Source: Nitrosomonadales bacterium (lineage in GTDB: Bacteria; Pseudomonadota; Gammaproteobacteria; Burkholderiales; Gallionellaceae). From it: a stretch of DNA of 56,506 bases. Position numbers and translations under genes: made by a program. The notes under the pieces were generated by a model. It saw nothing but the letters and a program-made list of their open reading frames with translations. It was not told the origin of the DNA and searched no databases. Position 1 is the stretch's first letter. Each line of letters starts with the position of its first letter. The stretch covers positions 1 through 56,506 of the forward strand of contig JACRAT010000011.1 of assembly GCA_016234685.1 (NCBI GenBank). The letters are read 5' to 3'. Below, in pieces: positions 16,298-27,000 of this stretch.

Positions 16298-17689
16298 TCA
16301 TGTGACTTGTGGGTAGTATATCTGTGTAGCTCCGCCAGTATCCCACATGGGCCCCAACAAGTTCTCGAAGACTGCTTTCGCGTTTTCATATACATCATCG
16401 TAAGTCATGATGCGAAGCTTCGGACTTTCGTTTGTCATGGTTTGAAGCTTGCGGCGATTTTCAGGGAGTAGTGTCCGCGTCCGACCAATGACAAGCAAGC
16501 CATTCGGATTGGGGGTAATGCCAGTTAAACCAAGCTCTCTTTGCACAGTCTGAAGATTGTCTTCCAAGTAGCGTTTCCAGTCGACGATTTGGCCTTGAGC
16601 GTGAGTAAGTTCGGCAGTGGCATGTCCGTCTTGACGGAATAGTTGCAAAGTTGACCGCTCAAGTTCGACAAGAAGGTATTCTTGATTAGCATCACGAAAT
16701 ACAAAGTCAGTGATCTTCGCGCCAAGTGGTAACTTAGGCCACATACGCACGTGCGTCGGACATAAGAGTATTGGATTCTCTTGCAGAAAAGCTTGCAAGA
16801 ACTGCTCGCGTTCGGGATTGGAATCGAGCAGGGTCAAGAATTGGGCGAGAAGCGCGGCGTACTGGCGACGTGTGCTGGCGCGCGGATCAAGATTACTTAG
16901 TTGAGAGTCCTTTGTCTGCGTAATCAGTGCTGCACCAAGTACATCCCGTTCTGCCCAAAGAGGGGCAAATTCGCTATTCCAAACATCACAATTTAGCCCA
17001 GGGTAAACCTCGATACACTCCCATCCGGTATTGAAGCTCATGGTGGTTCTAGAAATAAAAGGTTGTTTTGGCGTATTTTCATCGCCTCCGCTACCCATTT
17101 CCCCATGAAGCTCAAGGTCAAATTGATTCCGAACGGATAGCAAGCAATAGGGCTTTGAACCGCGTGACTCAACTTGTTGCGGCGGGTCATTCTTCGCCTG
17201 AAGCCAGATACGCATTGCCATTATGTCGCGCATAGTTCCTTGTGAAGGCGAGTGCGCAAACATTTTAAGCTCCACTCCAAAGTTCTCATTACCCGGAAAA
17301 GGCTCTTCTGGAGACTCAATATGTACTAGGTTTTGGGACAATATCGCGACCACCTGCGAAATTCTTTGAGGAATAACGGTTACTCCCCATTTACGTTTTT
17401 CAAGCGACTTCTTCTCATATCTAATGACAACTCCATCCGTGCAAATGGCAATCAGGAAGTTGCCGGGACTGGACATGTATTCGGGAATTTTATCCTTCAA
17501 ATGCTCATACTTTCCCTCAATGAAAGCTTCCATTGCCTTCAAGTAATCTTTAATAGCTTTTGAAACTGTGCTCGCTGTAGCTTCTTGCTCCGGAGTCCAA
17601 CTTTCAGTTGACTCGTCGGCATTCTCAACAAATGTCATAGGATTAGCGCCTTCCAATATCAGCTTCCCCTTTTTGCGCTCAGATGACAT
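16298..17689 (-). CDS. Shedu-like anti-phage protein (DUF4263 domain)
   Basis: A 463-aa protein. The C-terminal part (about 275-445) matches the DUF4263/Shedu nuclease layout: a helical lead-in ending FLQENPILLCP, then LPLGAKITDFVF (D328), YLLVELERSTLQLF (E342, E344) and LTHAQGQIVDWKRYLEDN (Q367, D370, W371). Shedu is a known single-gene phage defence built on a PD-(D/E)XK fold. The lysine usual in the E-x-K position is Glu here, with Arg next to it. Residues 1-270 form a domain I do not recognise, possibly a sensor. The ATG at 17689 follows AAGGGAAGGGA. The gene is AT-richer than its neighbours and splits addB from addA, which suggests transfer. Confidence 0.75.
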   Translation of the reverse strand: MSSERKKGKLILEGANPMTFVENADESTESWTPEQEATASTVSKAIKDYLKAMEAFIEGKYEHLKDKIPEYMSSPGNFLIAICTDGVVIRYEKKSLEKRKWGVTVIPQRISQVVAILSQNLVHIESPEEPFPGNENFGVELKMFAHSPSQGTMRDIMAMRIWLQAKNDPPQQVESRGSKPYCLLSVRNQFDLELHGEMGSGGDENTPKQPFISRTTMSFNTGWECIEVYPGLNCDVWNSEFAPLWAERDVLGAALITQTKDSQLSNLDPRASTRRQYAALLAQFLTLLDSNPEREQFLQAFLQENPILLCPTHVRMWPKLPLGAKITDFVFRDANQEYLLVELERSTLQLFRQDGHATAELTHAQGQIVDWKRYLEDNLQTVQRELGLTGITPNPNGLLVIGRTRTLLPENRRKLQTMTNESPKLRIMTYDDVYENAKAVFENLLGPMWDTGGATQIYYPQVT

Positions 17690-18013
17690 TCCCTTCCCTT
17701 TCATTTTTTGTGGTTTAAAACCGCGCAATAACCGGGGACACCACGGTTTCGCTCGTTTTCTGAATGTTGGCTAGATGGCGCTGCATGTGCATCCCCTTTA
17801 TATCGTGAACTGACATTGCCCCCGTCTGTGCGGGTAACCGTCTTGCGCCAGCTCCTATCTGGGAAGTCCTGCCGTTGGCCTCGCGCCATCCATGCGGTGC
17901 GAAATCCTGCAAGTTCGTGAACTGTATTGGGCGCGGCAGTGTGTGTCAACTTGTCAGCACGGGTGTTTTGTAACTCGGTGGAAGTGAGGTTCGAGAAGCC
18001 CTAAACCCACCAT
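17690..18013. other. no gene recognised between addB and the Shedu-like gene
   Basis: Short minus-strand open frames of 65 and 82 codons cross this stretch, but neither has a convincing ribosome site or a family I recognise, and they overlap one another. It presumably carries the promoter of the Shedu-like gene. No tRNA or clear hairpin was found in it. Confidence 0.4.
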
Positions 18014-18144
18014 CCCCGTCATTCCGGCGGAGGCCGGAATCCAGCAAAAAGACACTCCGCGTAGCGGACAAAGCCAAAGCAGTTGTCCTGCTACGCAGGG
18101 ATTTTTCAATAAGCTGGATTCCGGCCTCCGCCGGAATGACGGGG
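18014..18144. repeat. 131-bp element with perfect 32-bp terminal inverted repeats
   Basis: The left end (18014-18045, beginning CCCCGTCATTCCGGCGG) and the right end (18113-18144) are exact complements over 32 bp. The interior contains a weaker inner repeat (CTCCGCGTAGCGGA, CTGCTACGCAG). Such GTCATTCCGGC...GGAATCCAG ends are a common dispersed repeat of proteobacteria. It begins 17 bp past the addB stop and is shaped like a MITE or a large REP pair. Confidence 0.85.
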
Positions 18145-18161
18145 TTGCTGCATTTTCAGGC

Positions 18162-20809
18162 TCACCGCTCCGCCCACCACCCCTTGCGGCACAGCCCCCG
18201 CATCGCGCAATACTCGCACACTTTGTCCACGCCGTTGGCGGGCAAGGCTGCACCTGCGCGCAGCTGGCCGAATATCTCTTTGAGGCGCGCCAGGTTCAGC
18301 GCCGCCAGTTCGTCCATCGCTTGATCCGGCTGGACGCTGGCGACGGTTTTGCTGTCGTCTAGCGACAGAAACGTGGCTGCGGCGGAGTCGCTCAGGGCTG
18401 CGTAGCTGGCCAGTTGCACGTCTTCGCCGGGTTGTTTGAGTAGGCCGGTGAGGCTGGCTTTGTCTTTGGTTTTGTAGTCAAGCACGCGCTGCGCGCCGTC
18501 GGTGTTGGCATCCAGCCGATCCAGCCTGCCGTGCAGTAGCAGGCTATCATCCACTTCCAACGAGTATATCTGCTCCGCCGCCGCGAAGCGCCAGCCTTGT
18601 TGCTCGCTCTCCAGTTGCCAATCGAGATAGCTCGCTTGCTGCGCTTGCCAGCGCACCCGCCAGCCGTGCGCGAGGAAGTCATGCTGCACCGCGATGGCGA
18701 ACACTTCTTCGCTGATGCGCGAAAGCTGTGCTTCCAGTTCCGGGCGCGGCAGGCCAGTGAGTTGGGGGAATTCGCCGTGGAAGCGTTGCAATATCTGGTG
18801 TACCCAGTTGCCGTAGTCGCGTTTGTCCAGCGCCTCGCGCACCTCGTCGAGGTCGTCCAGCCGGAGGATGTATTTGGCGTAATACTGGTAGGGGCAGGCC
18901 ATCAGCGTGTTGTAGCCGCTGGGCGAGATGCGTTGCGGCAGCAGTTCGGTGGCAGCGCTGGGTTGCGGCATGTCCAAGGGCTGCGGCGCTGGGCTGGCCT
19001 CGGGCTGGACTTGCGCCCGTTCCAGCATCGGTGCCAGTTCGCGCTCGGTCAAATCATCTTTTAGCTGGGCGCGCAGCAGTTCCAGCCAGGGGCTGAGCAG
19101 GTTGGGTTCGCCATTTTTGATCTCCTGCCAAGTCACCAGCATGGTGTCGTTGAGCGCCAAAAGACCGCGCAGATCGTCCTGCACTTGTTGGATTTTTTGT
19201 GCGGTGACCGGCAGGCCGAGCGCACCGCGTACTGCGTCGTTGAACCACTGTCCGCCGCTCAGATCGCCCGGCAGGTGGTCGGCATCGCAGCCCAGCAGCA
19301 GCACTGCATCGAAACGCCGCCAGCGGGTGGCGGCCAGATGGGTGAACACCACCGGGCTTTCCACGCTGCTGTCGCGGAAGGTGTTGAGGTCGAGCTGCTG
19401 CGCCAGCCAGCGCCGCCATTCGGGGAAGCTGAAACGGCTGCGGTCATCGGCCAGCTCTTCGCGCCACTGCGCCAGCAGTTGCAATAGTTCGCGCCCGGCG
19501 GCGTCCTGCGCCCAGCCGGTGAGCACGCCCAAGCTATCCAGACTCTGCTCTAGCCGCTCCAGCCAGCCGATCAGGGTGAACTCGCGCCCGGTGGGCAGGC
19601 GCTGCGCGGCTTGTTGCAAGCGCAGCAAGGCGTGGCGCAACTCGTCCGACTCGGCCAGTCGCTGAAACTCCTCCAGCCGCGCCGCCACCTGATGTTCGCG
19701 CAGCAGCCGCTCCAGTTGATACACCGCCTGTTTGCGCTCGGACGCGGGCTGATCGGCAAACACATAGGGCGACTTCATCAGGTCGAGCACGTCCTGATAG
19801 TAAAAATCGCCCTGCACCGCCTCCAGCCAGCGCATCAGCACCGCACTCACCGCCAGCGTGGCGAAAGTCCAGCCGGTCTCGTCCTGCACCAAGATCTGCG
19901 CGCGCTCCAGCAAGGCGCGCACCCGGCGGGCGACAAGTCTATCTTGCGCGACGACGGCGATGCTGCGTCGGCCCGCCAGCAACCAGCGGCGAATCTGCAC
20001 GTCGGCAGCTTGGGCTTCTTGCTCTAGGCCGTGGGCAGGGAAAAGGGAGAAATCAGCTGGAAGTCGTAAGTCGTAAGTGGGTGCGTGGGATCCAGAGTTC
20101 TCGCTGCCACCTCCCCTGCCGCCAATACCCTCAGATCGAACACCCGCACCGGCGCGCGTTCGGCGTATGCCTGCAAGAAGCGCGTTTCGGGAGTGGAAAG
20201 GTCGGAGGTCAGCAGCACATAGAGCGGCGCGCTGGCTTGCGCGGCTAGGGTCGCCAGCCGCTGCTGGTAAGCAGAGGCGGCATCCAGTCCACCGTTGCTG
20301 CTCATGGCGTGCCACAGCTCGTGAACCACACGCGCTTCGAACTGCAATGCACTGTTTTTACGCGCTTGGTAGGCCTGCTCCAGTTGTGCCTGAAATGCTG
20401 ATTCGTCCTGCGGCAGGAAGACATGCTGGCGGGTAAGCTCGTCTATCAGGATGAGCAGTTCGCGGGCCAGCGCCCAGAGATCGGCCTGTTCGAACCAGCC
20501 TTGTTTGCGCAGCGCTTGATACAAAGAGGCCAGTCTGGCGCTATCAGAGACCACGCCCTGCGTGAGCGGGACGCTCTGCACCCAGTCGGTGAAGGTGGTC
20601 AGTTGCGGCAACAGCAGCGCGGTTGCGCCGGAGCACGCCGCCAGTCGTTGCACCAGATTCTTGGCGACATGGTAGTTCGGCAACAGGACAACGAGGTGGC
20701 GCAGATCGGGCGGCGCGTGCTCGGCTAGGATGCGCTGGGCGACGATGTCGTAGAGATCGGCTGCCTCTGCATCACCTGTGTGGAATTCGCTCATACCGTT
20801 CCCAGCCAT
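18162..20809 (-). pseudogene. AddB-like helicase-nuclease, split by a frameshift
   Basis: Two overlapping reading frames together give one AddB-like protein of about 870 aa. The upstream frame (20809 to about 20100) has the inactive-helicase N-terminal part (HLVVLLPNYHVAKNLVQRL). The downstream frame resumes near 20030 (LEQEAQAADVQIRRWL, SIAVVAQDRLVARRVRALLE) and runs to the RecB-like nuclease end with DYGNWVH, RVLDYKTKDK and C-x2-C iron-sulfur-type cysteines (CEYCAMRGLC). A net change equal to one lost base (or two gained) is needed between 20030 and 20130, exactly where a purine-rich repeat and a 7-bp tandem repeat lie. It could be a true pseudogene, programmed shifting or a base-call error. 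Confidence 0.75.
20038..20078. repeat. polypurine fragment and AAGTCGT tandem repeat at the addB frameshift
   Basis: GGGAAAAGGGAGAAA (20038-20052) shares the 13-mer GGAAAAGGGAGAA with the repeat arm at 35424-35436. It is followed by 2.5 copies of AAGTCGT (20061-20078). The reading frame of addB changes here, consistent with insertion of a dispersed repeat or slippage in it. Confidence 0.6.
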
Positions 20810-20824
20810 TCAGATTGCAGTAAA

Positions 20825-23800
20825 TCAGCCCCCGGACTGATCGGCACGACGGCAGCACAATTCGGGCTTCCAGTGCGCCACCCACTCCTTGATCTGCTCC
20901 GCAGGCATGGGCTCGGCGATGCCGAAACCTTGTACGACATCGCAGCCCAGCTGTTTGAGCAGCTCGGCCTGTTCCTGCAATTCGACGCCTTCCGCGATGA
21001 CCCGGCGCTTGAAAGCCGCCGACAGCCCGATCACGCTCTCGACGATAGCGAAACTCTCCATGTCATGCACCATGTCGCGGATGAAAGTCTGGTCGATCTT
21101 CAGCACTTGCGCGGGCAGATGGCGCAGGTAGATCAGCGAGGAGTAACCGGTTCCGAAGTCGTCCAGCGCGAAGGTGACACCCATCTCGGCGCATTCCCGG
21201 ATGATGGACGAGACGCGAGCGACATCCTCAAAAGCGGTGGTTTCGAGTATCTCCAACTCCAGCATCTTCGGCGGGAGTTGCGGGTGGCGCGCGAACAAAG
21301 CTGCCAGTTCCTGAGCAAACGAGGGGCTTTGCAAATGACGTGGCGAGATATTCACACTGACCGGCAAGATCACGCCATCCTTGGCCCAAGCGGCGACTTG
21401 CATCATGGTTTGCTCCAGCACCCAGCTCCCCAGCGTCACCGCGAAATCCGTCTGTTCGACCAAGGGCAAGAACTCAGCGGGCAGCAGCAAACCCCGCTCG
21501 GGGTGTTGCCAGCGGATCAGTGCCTCCACCCCCATCACCAAGCCTCGGCGCATATCTACTTTGGGCTGATAGAGCAAATGGAATTCGCCCTTCTCCAGAC
21601 CGGTCTCGACGCGCGACAGTGCTTCCATCTGCGCGCTGACGCGCATGTCCAGCTCGGCATCGAAGCGGGAGAAGCGGTCGCGCCCCGCCTGCTTGGCGGC
21701 GTACATAGCTTGGTCGGCATGACGCAACAACGTGTCGGCATCGCCCTGATCGTAAGGGAACAAGGTGTAGCCCATGCTGGCCGAGATCGCTATATTATTC
21801 CCTTCTACAACAAAAGGATGCGATAGTGTCGTGAGAATACGAGTCATGGTCTGTTCGCATTCGGCCAAGCTGCGGATGCCGGTCAGCAGCAAGGCGAACT
21901 CGTCGCCGCCCAGACGCGAAACGGTGTCGCCCGCGCGCACACAGTTGCCCATGCGCACCGCCACTTCCTTGAGCAGCAGATCGCCCATGGCATGGCCGAA
22001 ATGATCGTTCACGGGTTTGAAGCCATCGAGATCGAGATAGCAGACGCCCAGCAATTCGCTGCTGCGCTCGGCTTGTGCCAGCGCGACTTTGAATCGGTCG
22101 GAGAACAATGCGCGGTTGGGCAACTGCGTCAATGCATCGTAGTAAGCCAACCGCTCCATCTGGCTTTGGCTGCGCTTCAATGCCGTGATGTCGGAGAATA
22201 CCGCCACGTAATGGGTGACTATTTTCTCGTGGCTGACGGCAGAGATGGTCAACAGCTCGGCCACCAGTTCACCATCCTTGCGCCGATTCCATATCTCTCC
22301 GCTCCAGCAGCCGGATTCGAGCAAGGTCTTCCACATCTCTTGATAGAACTCCGGCGGATGGTGGCCCGACTTGAACAAACGTGGCGACTGCCCCAGCACC
22401 TCGCTGCGCTGAAAGCCGGTGATCTCTTCGAACGCGCTATTGACATCGAGGATCACGCCTTTCTGGTCGGTGATGTAAATACCGTCGTGAGCGTATTGGA
22501 ACACGCTGGCGGCCAAGCGTAACTGCTGCTCGAACTGCTTGCGCTTGGTGATGTCGCGGGCGAAACCCACGGTGCCCAGCACCTCCCCTTGCGTATCCAG
22601 CACCGGTGCTTTATAGGTTTCGAACCAGACGCGCTGACCGCACTCCTCGATCAGTTCTTCGATATTCTTCTGCTGGCGGCTCGCCATCACCTCGGCGTCG
22701 TCCGCGAAGTAGCGTTCGGCCAGATCCTGCGGCCAGACATCCAGATCGGTCTTACCGATCAAACTATCCACATCCGGCAGACCTGCCGCATCGGCATAAG
22801 TCTGATTCACCGACAGCAAGCGGCCTTGCGTGTCTTTGAGCCAAACCAAAAAGGGGAAGTTGTCGAGCAGAGCCTGCTGATAATCGGTGCGCCGCTTCAG
22901 TTCCTTTTCCAGCAGATGACGCTCAGTGATGTCGCGCGCGATGCAGAATATGCCGGTGTAATGCCCGTCGACGTTGTAGACCGGCGTTTTGATCACATCC
23001 ATCAGCACCCGACGGCCATCGGAATAATTCAACCATCTTTCACCGCGCGCCATCTTGCCGGAAGCCGCCACATCCTGATCCGAATGGGAGAAATGCGCCG
23101 CTGCCTGTTCGTCGAGAAAATCCGCATCGGTCTTGCCGATCAGGGCTTCGGCGGGTGCATTGAAATATTCGGCCAGCGCTTGGTTGGCCTCGACGAAGAT
23201 GCCGTTCGCATCCTTGAAGAACACCATGTCGGGGATGCTGCCCATCAACTGGTGCAGCCGCTCACGCCCCTCCGAGTTCGCCAGACGGATCAGGGTCTCG
23301 TCCTCGCGCTCCAGCGGGCGCACCAGATCGTGCTCGGACAACATGCCCACCAGACGATCATCGGCGTCCACCACCACCAGATGGCGCACACTGAAAGCCT
23401 GCATCTGCGCCGCCGCCAGCGTCAACGCCGCATCACTGCGGATGGTGTGCACCGGCGAAACCATCACATCGCGCACCAACACCCCCTCGACCCCGTCGCG
23501 GAACAGGCGCACCACGTCACGCTCGGTGATGATGCCCAGCGGCTTTTCATCTTCTACCACGGTGATGCAAGACGCGCGGCTCTTCGCCATCAGCGACATG
23601 CCGCGTTCCAACGGCGTATCCGGCGGCAAGCGCAAGCAAGCATCGCTCATCAAGGAGGCCACATCGCGCAGATGGGCGAAGAAACTCACGCCCAGATGGA
23701 ACCGAAAATCGCTGTCAGAGACTACGCCGACCGGATAACCCTGCGTATCCGCCACAGCTAGGTGACGCACCCCGTTATGGCTGGCAAAGCGAAAGGCGGT

Positions 23801-24058
23801 GTTGATGTCCAACGCCGGATTGACGGTCAGCACGTTGCGGCTCATCACTTCAGCTACCGGCTTGTCGCCCGGCAGATTCGCATTCATCACCTTGACGATG
23901 TCGCGCTCGGTGATGATGCCGACCAGTTTGCCCTGCTCCATCACCAGCACGGACGAGATGCGCGAGCCGGTCATCAATGCCGCAGCTTCACTCAAGGTAG
24001 AGGTAGGCGTCACGCAATCGACGTGGCGGGTCATTATGTCGGACAGTATCTTGGCCAT
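20825..24058 (-). CDS. CBS-PAS-GGDEF-EAL c-di-GMP signalling protein
   Basis: A 1077-aa soluble protein. Residues 1-260 hold two tandem CBS pairs (four CBS motifs, with IITERDIV, VVSDSDF, IITERDVV and MLSEHDLV closings). Three PAS domains follow (about 265-640), then GGDEF (RLGGDEFALLL, with the inhibitory site RAGD five residues before it) and EAL (EALIRW, ELEILETTAF, DDFGTGYSS, KIDQTFI, AEGVEL), all intact. It could make or break c-di-GMP according to adenine nucleotides bound by CBS and a PAS ligand; this is inferred from domains. No transmembrane segment. It ends 15 bp before addB and is followed upstream by another GGDEF-EAL gene 33 bp away. Confidence 0.93.
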   Translation of the reverse strand: MAKILSDIMTRHVDCVTPTSTLSEAAALMTGSRISSVLVMEQGKLVGIITERDIVKVMNANLPGDKPVAEVMSRNVLTVNPALDINTAFRFASHNGVRHLAVADTQGYPVGVVSDSDFRFHLGVSFFAHLRDVASLMSDACLRLPPDTPLERGMSLMAKSRASCITVVEDEKPLGIITERDVVRLFRDGVEGVLVRDVMVSPVHTIRSDAALTLAAAQMQAFSVRHLVVVDADDRLVGMLSEHDLVRPLEREDETLIRLANSEGRERLHQLMGSIPDMVFFKDANGIFVEANQALAEYFNAPAEALIGKTDADFLDEQAAAHFSHSDQDVAASGKMARGERWLNYSDGRRVLMDVIKTPVYNVDGHYTGIFCIARDITERHLLEKELKRRTDYQQALLDNFPFLVWLKDTQGRLLSVNQTYADAAGLPDVDSLIGKTDLDVWPQDLAERYFADDAEVMASRQQKNIEELIEECGQRVWFETYKAPVLDTQGEVLGTVGFARDITKRKQFEQQLRLAASVFQYAHDGIYITDQKGVILDVNSAFEEITGFQRSEVLGQSPRLFKSGHHPPEFYQEMWKTLLESGCWSGEIWNRRKDGELVAELLTISAVSHEKIVTHYVAVFSDITALKRSQSQMERLAYYDALTQLPNRALFSDRFKVALAQAERSSELLGVCYLDLDGFKPVNDHFGHAMGDLLLKEVAVRMGNCVRAGDTVSRLGGDEFALLLTGIRSLAECEQTMTRILTTLSHPFVVEGNNIAISASMGYTLFPYDQGDADTLLRHADQAMYAAKQAGRDRFSRFDAELDMRVSAQMEALSRVETGLEKGEFHLLYQPKVDMRRGLVMGVEALIRWQHPERGLLLPAEFLPLVEQTDFAVTLGSWVLEQTMMQVAAWAKDGVILPVSVNISPRHLQSPSFAQELAALFARHPQLPPKMLELEILETTAFEDVARVSSIIRECAEMGVTFALDDFGTGYSSLIYLRHLPAQVLKIDQTFIRDMVHDMESFAIVESVIGLSAAFKRRVIAEGVELQEQAELLKQLGCDVVQGFGIAEPMPAEQIKEWVAHWKPELCCRRADQSGG

Positions 24059-24091
24059 TTTTTCTCGGGGATGGATCGGTTGCGTGATTCG

Positions 24092-27000
24092 TCAGGCGTC
24101 CCGCAGCAGCTCTGCGAATTCGCTGGCAGGCATGGGCCTGCCGAAGAAATAGCCTTGGCAATCGCAGCAGCCGCTTTCGCACAGAATATCTGCCTGGATG
24201 CCGGTTTCAACGCCTTCGGCGATGACGGACATGCGCAGATTCTGCGCAGTAGCGATCAAGGTGCGCACGATGACGACATCGTCATGGCTGTGCTCTAGAT
24301 CTTTGACGAAGGAGCGGTCGATCTTGATGGTGTCTATCTCCATCCGGCGCAGATACGCTAGGCTGGAATAGCCCGTGCCGAAATCGTCCAGCGCGACGCG
24401 GAAGCCCAGTGCCTTGATCGCCCCCAGCGCTGCCGCCACATCTTGCGGACGCATCAGCACGCTTTCGGTCAGCTCCATCTCCAGCATGGTCGGATCAGCC
24501 CCAGTCGATTCGATCGCCCGGCGCAGCATCGCAGGCAGATCGCCGTAGAGGAACTGCCGCGCCGAGACGTTGAAGCTGATGGGGATGCACGGCAAGCCTG
24601 TTTCCTTCCACAGGCGAGTCTGGCGGCAGACACTCATCACCACCCATTCGCCAATGGCGTTGATGAGGTTGCTTTGTTCCGCGATGGGGATGAACTGTGC
24701 TGGCGAAACCACACCCATCTCGGGATGCTGCCAACGGATCAGGGCTTCTCCCCCAATGAGCTTGCCATCACGAGAATCCACCTTGGGCTGGTAGTACAAC
24801 TCGAACTCGCCGCGCGCCAATGCCAGATGCAGATTATTCTCGGTCGCCAGCCGCTCCTGCGTGCGCTGGTTCATCTCCTCTTCGTAGAAGTGGAAGGCCG
24901 CGCGCCCATGCTCCTTGGCGTGATACATGGCGGAGTCGGCTTGCTGCAACAGCGCATCGACACTGATTCCATCGTCCGGGTAGAGCGTGATGCCAATGCT
25001 GGGCGTGGAGTGCAGATCGTAGCCGCGCACCAGATACGGCACGGACAAGGTATCCAGTATCTTCTGCGCCACAGTGGCGGCATCGCTGGCATCGAACACA
25101 TCGGCCAGCAGCACCACGAACTCGTCACCGCCGATACGAGCCAGCGTGTCTTGCTCTCGCACACAGGTACGCAGACGATCCGCCACCGATTTGAGCAGCA
25201 GGTCACCGACCTCGTGTCCCAACGTGTCGTTGATGACCTTGAAGTGATCCATGTCCAAGAACAGCAAGGCCAGTTTCGTCTCGTGACGCGCAGCGTTGCC
25301 TATCGCCACCTCCATGCGGTCGCGCAACAAACGACGGTTGGGCAGACTGGTGAGCTGGTCATGATTGGCGAGGAATTCGATCTGATGATGGGCTTGCTTC
25401 TCGTTGGAAATATCACGGAAAGCGCACTGGAACATCAGACTGCCGTCCGGCATATCGACCACGCGGATAGCTGCGCGCACGTCGATGATGTCGCCGCTGG
25501 CCGTGCGATGCTGAGTCTCGAAGTCATCGCGACCGAAGCGCTGGATGTTGCGCTTGTGCTCCTGATATTCAGCCTCGCTCTCTTTGGCCTCAAGATCAGG
25601 AACGGACAGCGTCCGCATCTCGGCCTCGGTATAGCCATACTGCGCCAGCGCTTCCTGATTGAAGGCAACGATGCGGCCCTTCATGTCGATCAGGATCACG
25701 CTATCCGGCATCTGCTCGAACAAGGTCTGATACTGCACGCGCAGATTCTCGTTCTCCGCTGCGACGCGCTTGCGCTCGGAAATGTCTTCGACGATGAAGA
25801 TGAAATAGTCAGGTTCGCCGCCCTCCTTGCGCACCAAGGAAACCGTCAGATTGACCCAAGCGATGCTGCCATCCTGATGCAGATAGCGCTTTTCAACCTG
25901 ATAGCTTTCGCTCTCACCCTCCAGCAACTGGCGGATGTCATCCAGATCCAGTCCTAGGTCTTCGGGATGAGTAAGATCCCAGAACGTGGTTTGCAGCAAT
26001 TCTTCTTCGGAATAGCCCAGAATGGCGCACAGCCGCTGGTTGACTCTGAGCAGCGTGCCGCCCGGTGCAACGTGAGCGACACCGACGCCAGCCTGCTCGA
26101 AAGTGGCACGGAACAAGGCTTGCTGACGATTCGACGCCTCCATCGCCTGCCGCATCACGGTGGCATCGTGGAACACCAGCACCACACCGTGGATCGCGCC
26201 AGCCAGATCGCGCACCGGAGCAGCGGAGTCTTCAATGGCGCATTCCCTGCCATCACGCGAGATCAGCACCGTGTGATTGGCTAGGCCGACGATGCGCCCT
26301 TCGCGCAGCACGACATCGACCGGGTTCTCGACCAATTTGCGGGTTTGTTCGTTGACGATGTGGAACACTTCGTGGAGAGGCTTGCCGCGCGCCTCGCTCA
26401 AAGGCCAGCCGATCATCGCCTCCGCCACCGCATTCAGATAATCCACCGCACCGCGACTATCCGTCACCACCACGGCATCGCCGATGGAGGCCAGCGTCAC
26501 CTGCACGCGCTCTTTTTCCACCACCAACTGCCGCGTCAAGCGATTGAGCATCATCAAACTGCCGTAGCCGACCAGCGGCAACACGGCCAGCAGTATCAGA
26601 TACAGATAGAACTCTTCGCCCTGATAGCGCGCCTTGACGGTGCTTTCGACCGAATTGATACGCGCCAGCGTGAGCGTCTGCACCTCACGATTCAGCTCAT
26701 CGAACTCGCCCGACAACTGGCGATCCACGCCGCGCACCAACTCGTCCACAAGGGAGGTGTTTTCCAACGCATCGATCAGCGGGAATTGCGCCAGAGCGGC
26801 CTCGTATTGCTTCATCATCGCGGCATGTTGCTGCCGCATCTTGAGCACGCGAGAATTATCCAGCCCTTGGGCGGTGAGCACCTCGGCTAGATTCTTCAGC
26901 TTGGCCTGCCCCATGTCGAACTGGGCCTGAAAGGCATCGTGATGGTGTTTGAATTGCGCCGCATCGTGGCCGCGCAGCAGCAGGTCTTTCCATTCCTGAA

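Noticed and set aside
22589..23761. Long plus-strand frames opposite the two GGDEF-EAL genes
   Set aside because: Rich in His, Arg and Gln with no domain; they mirror PAS and CBS coding sequence.
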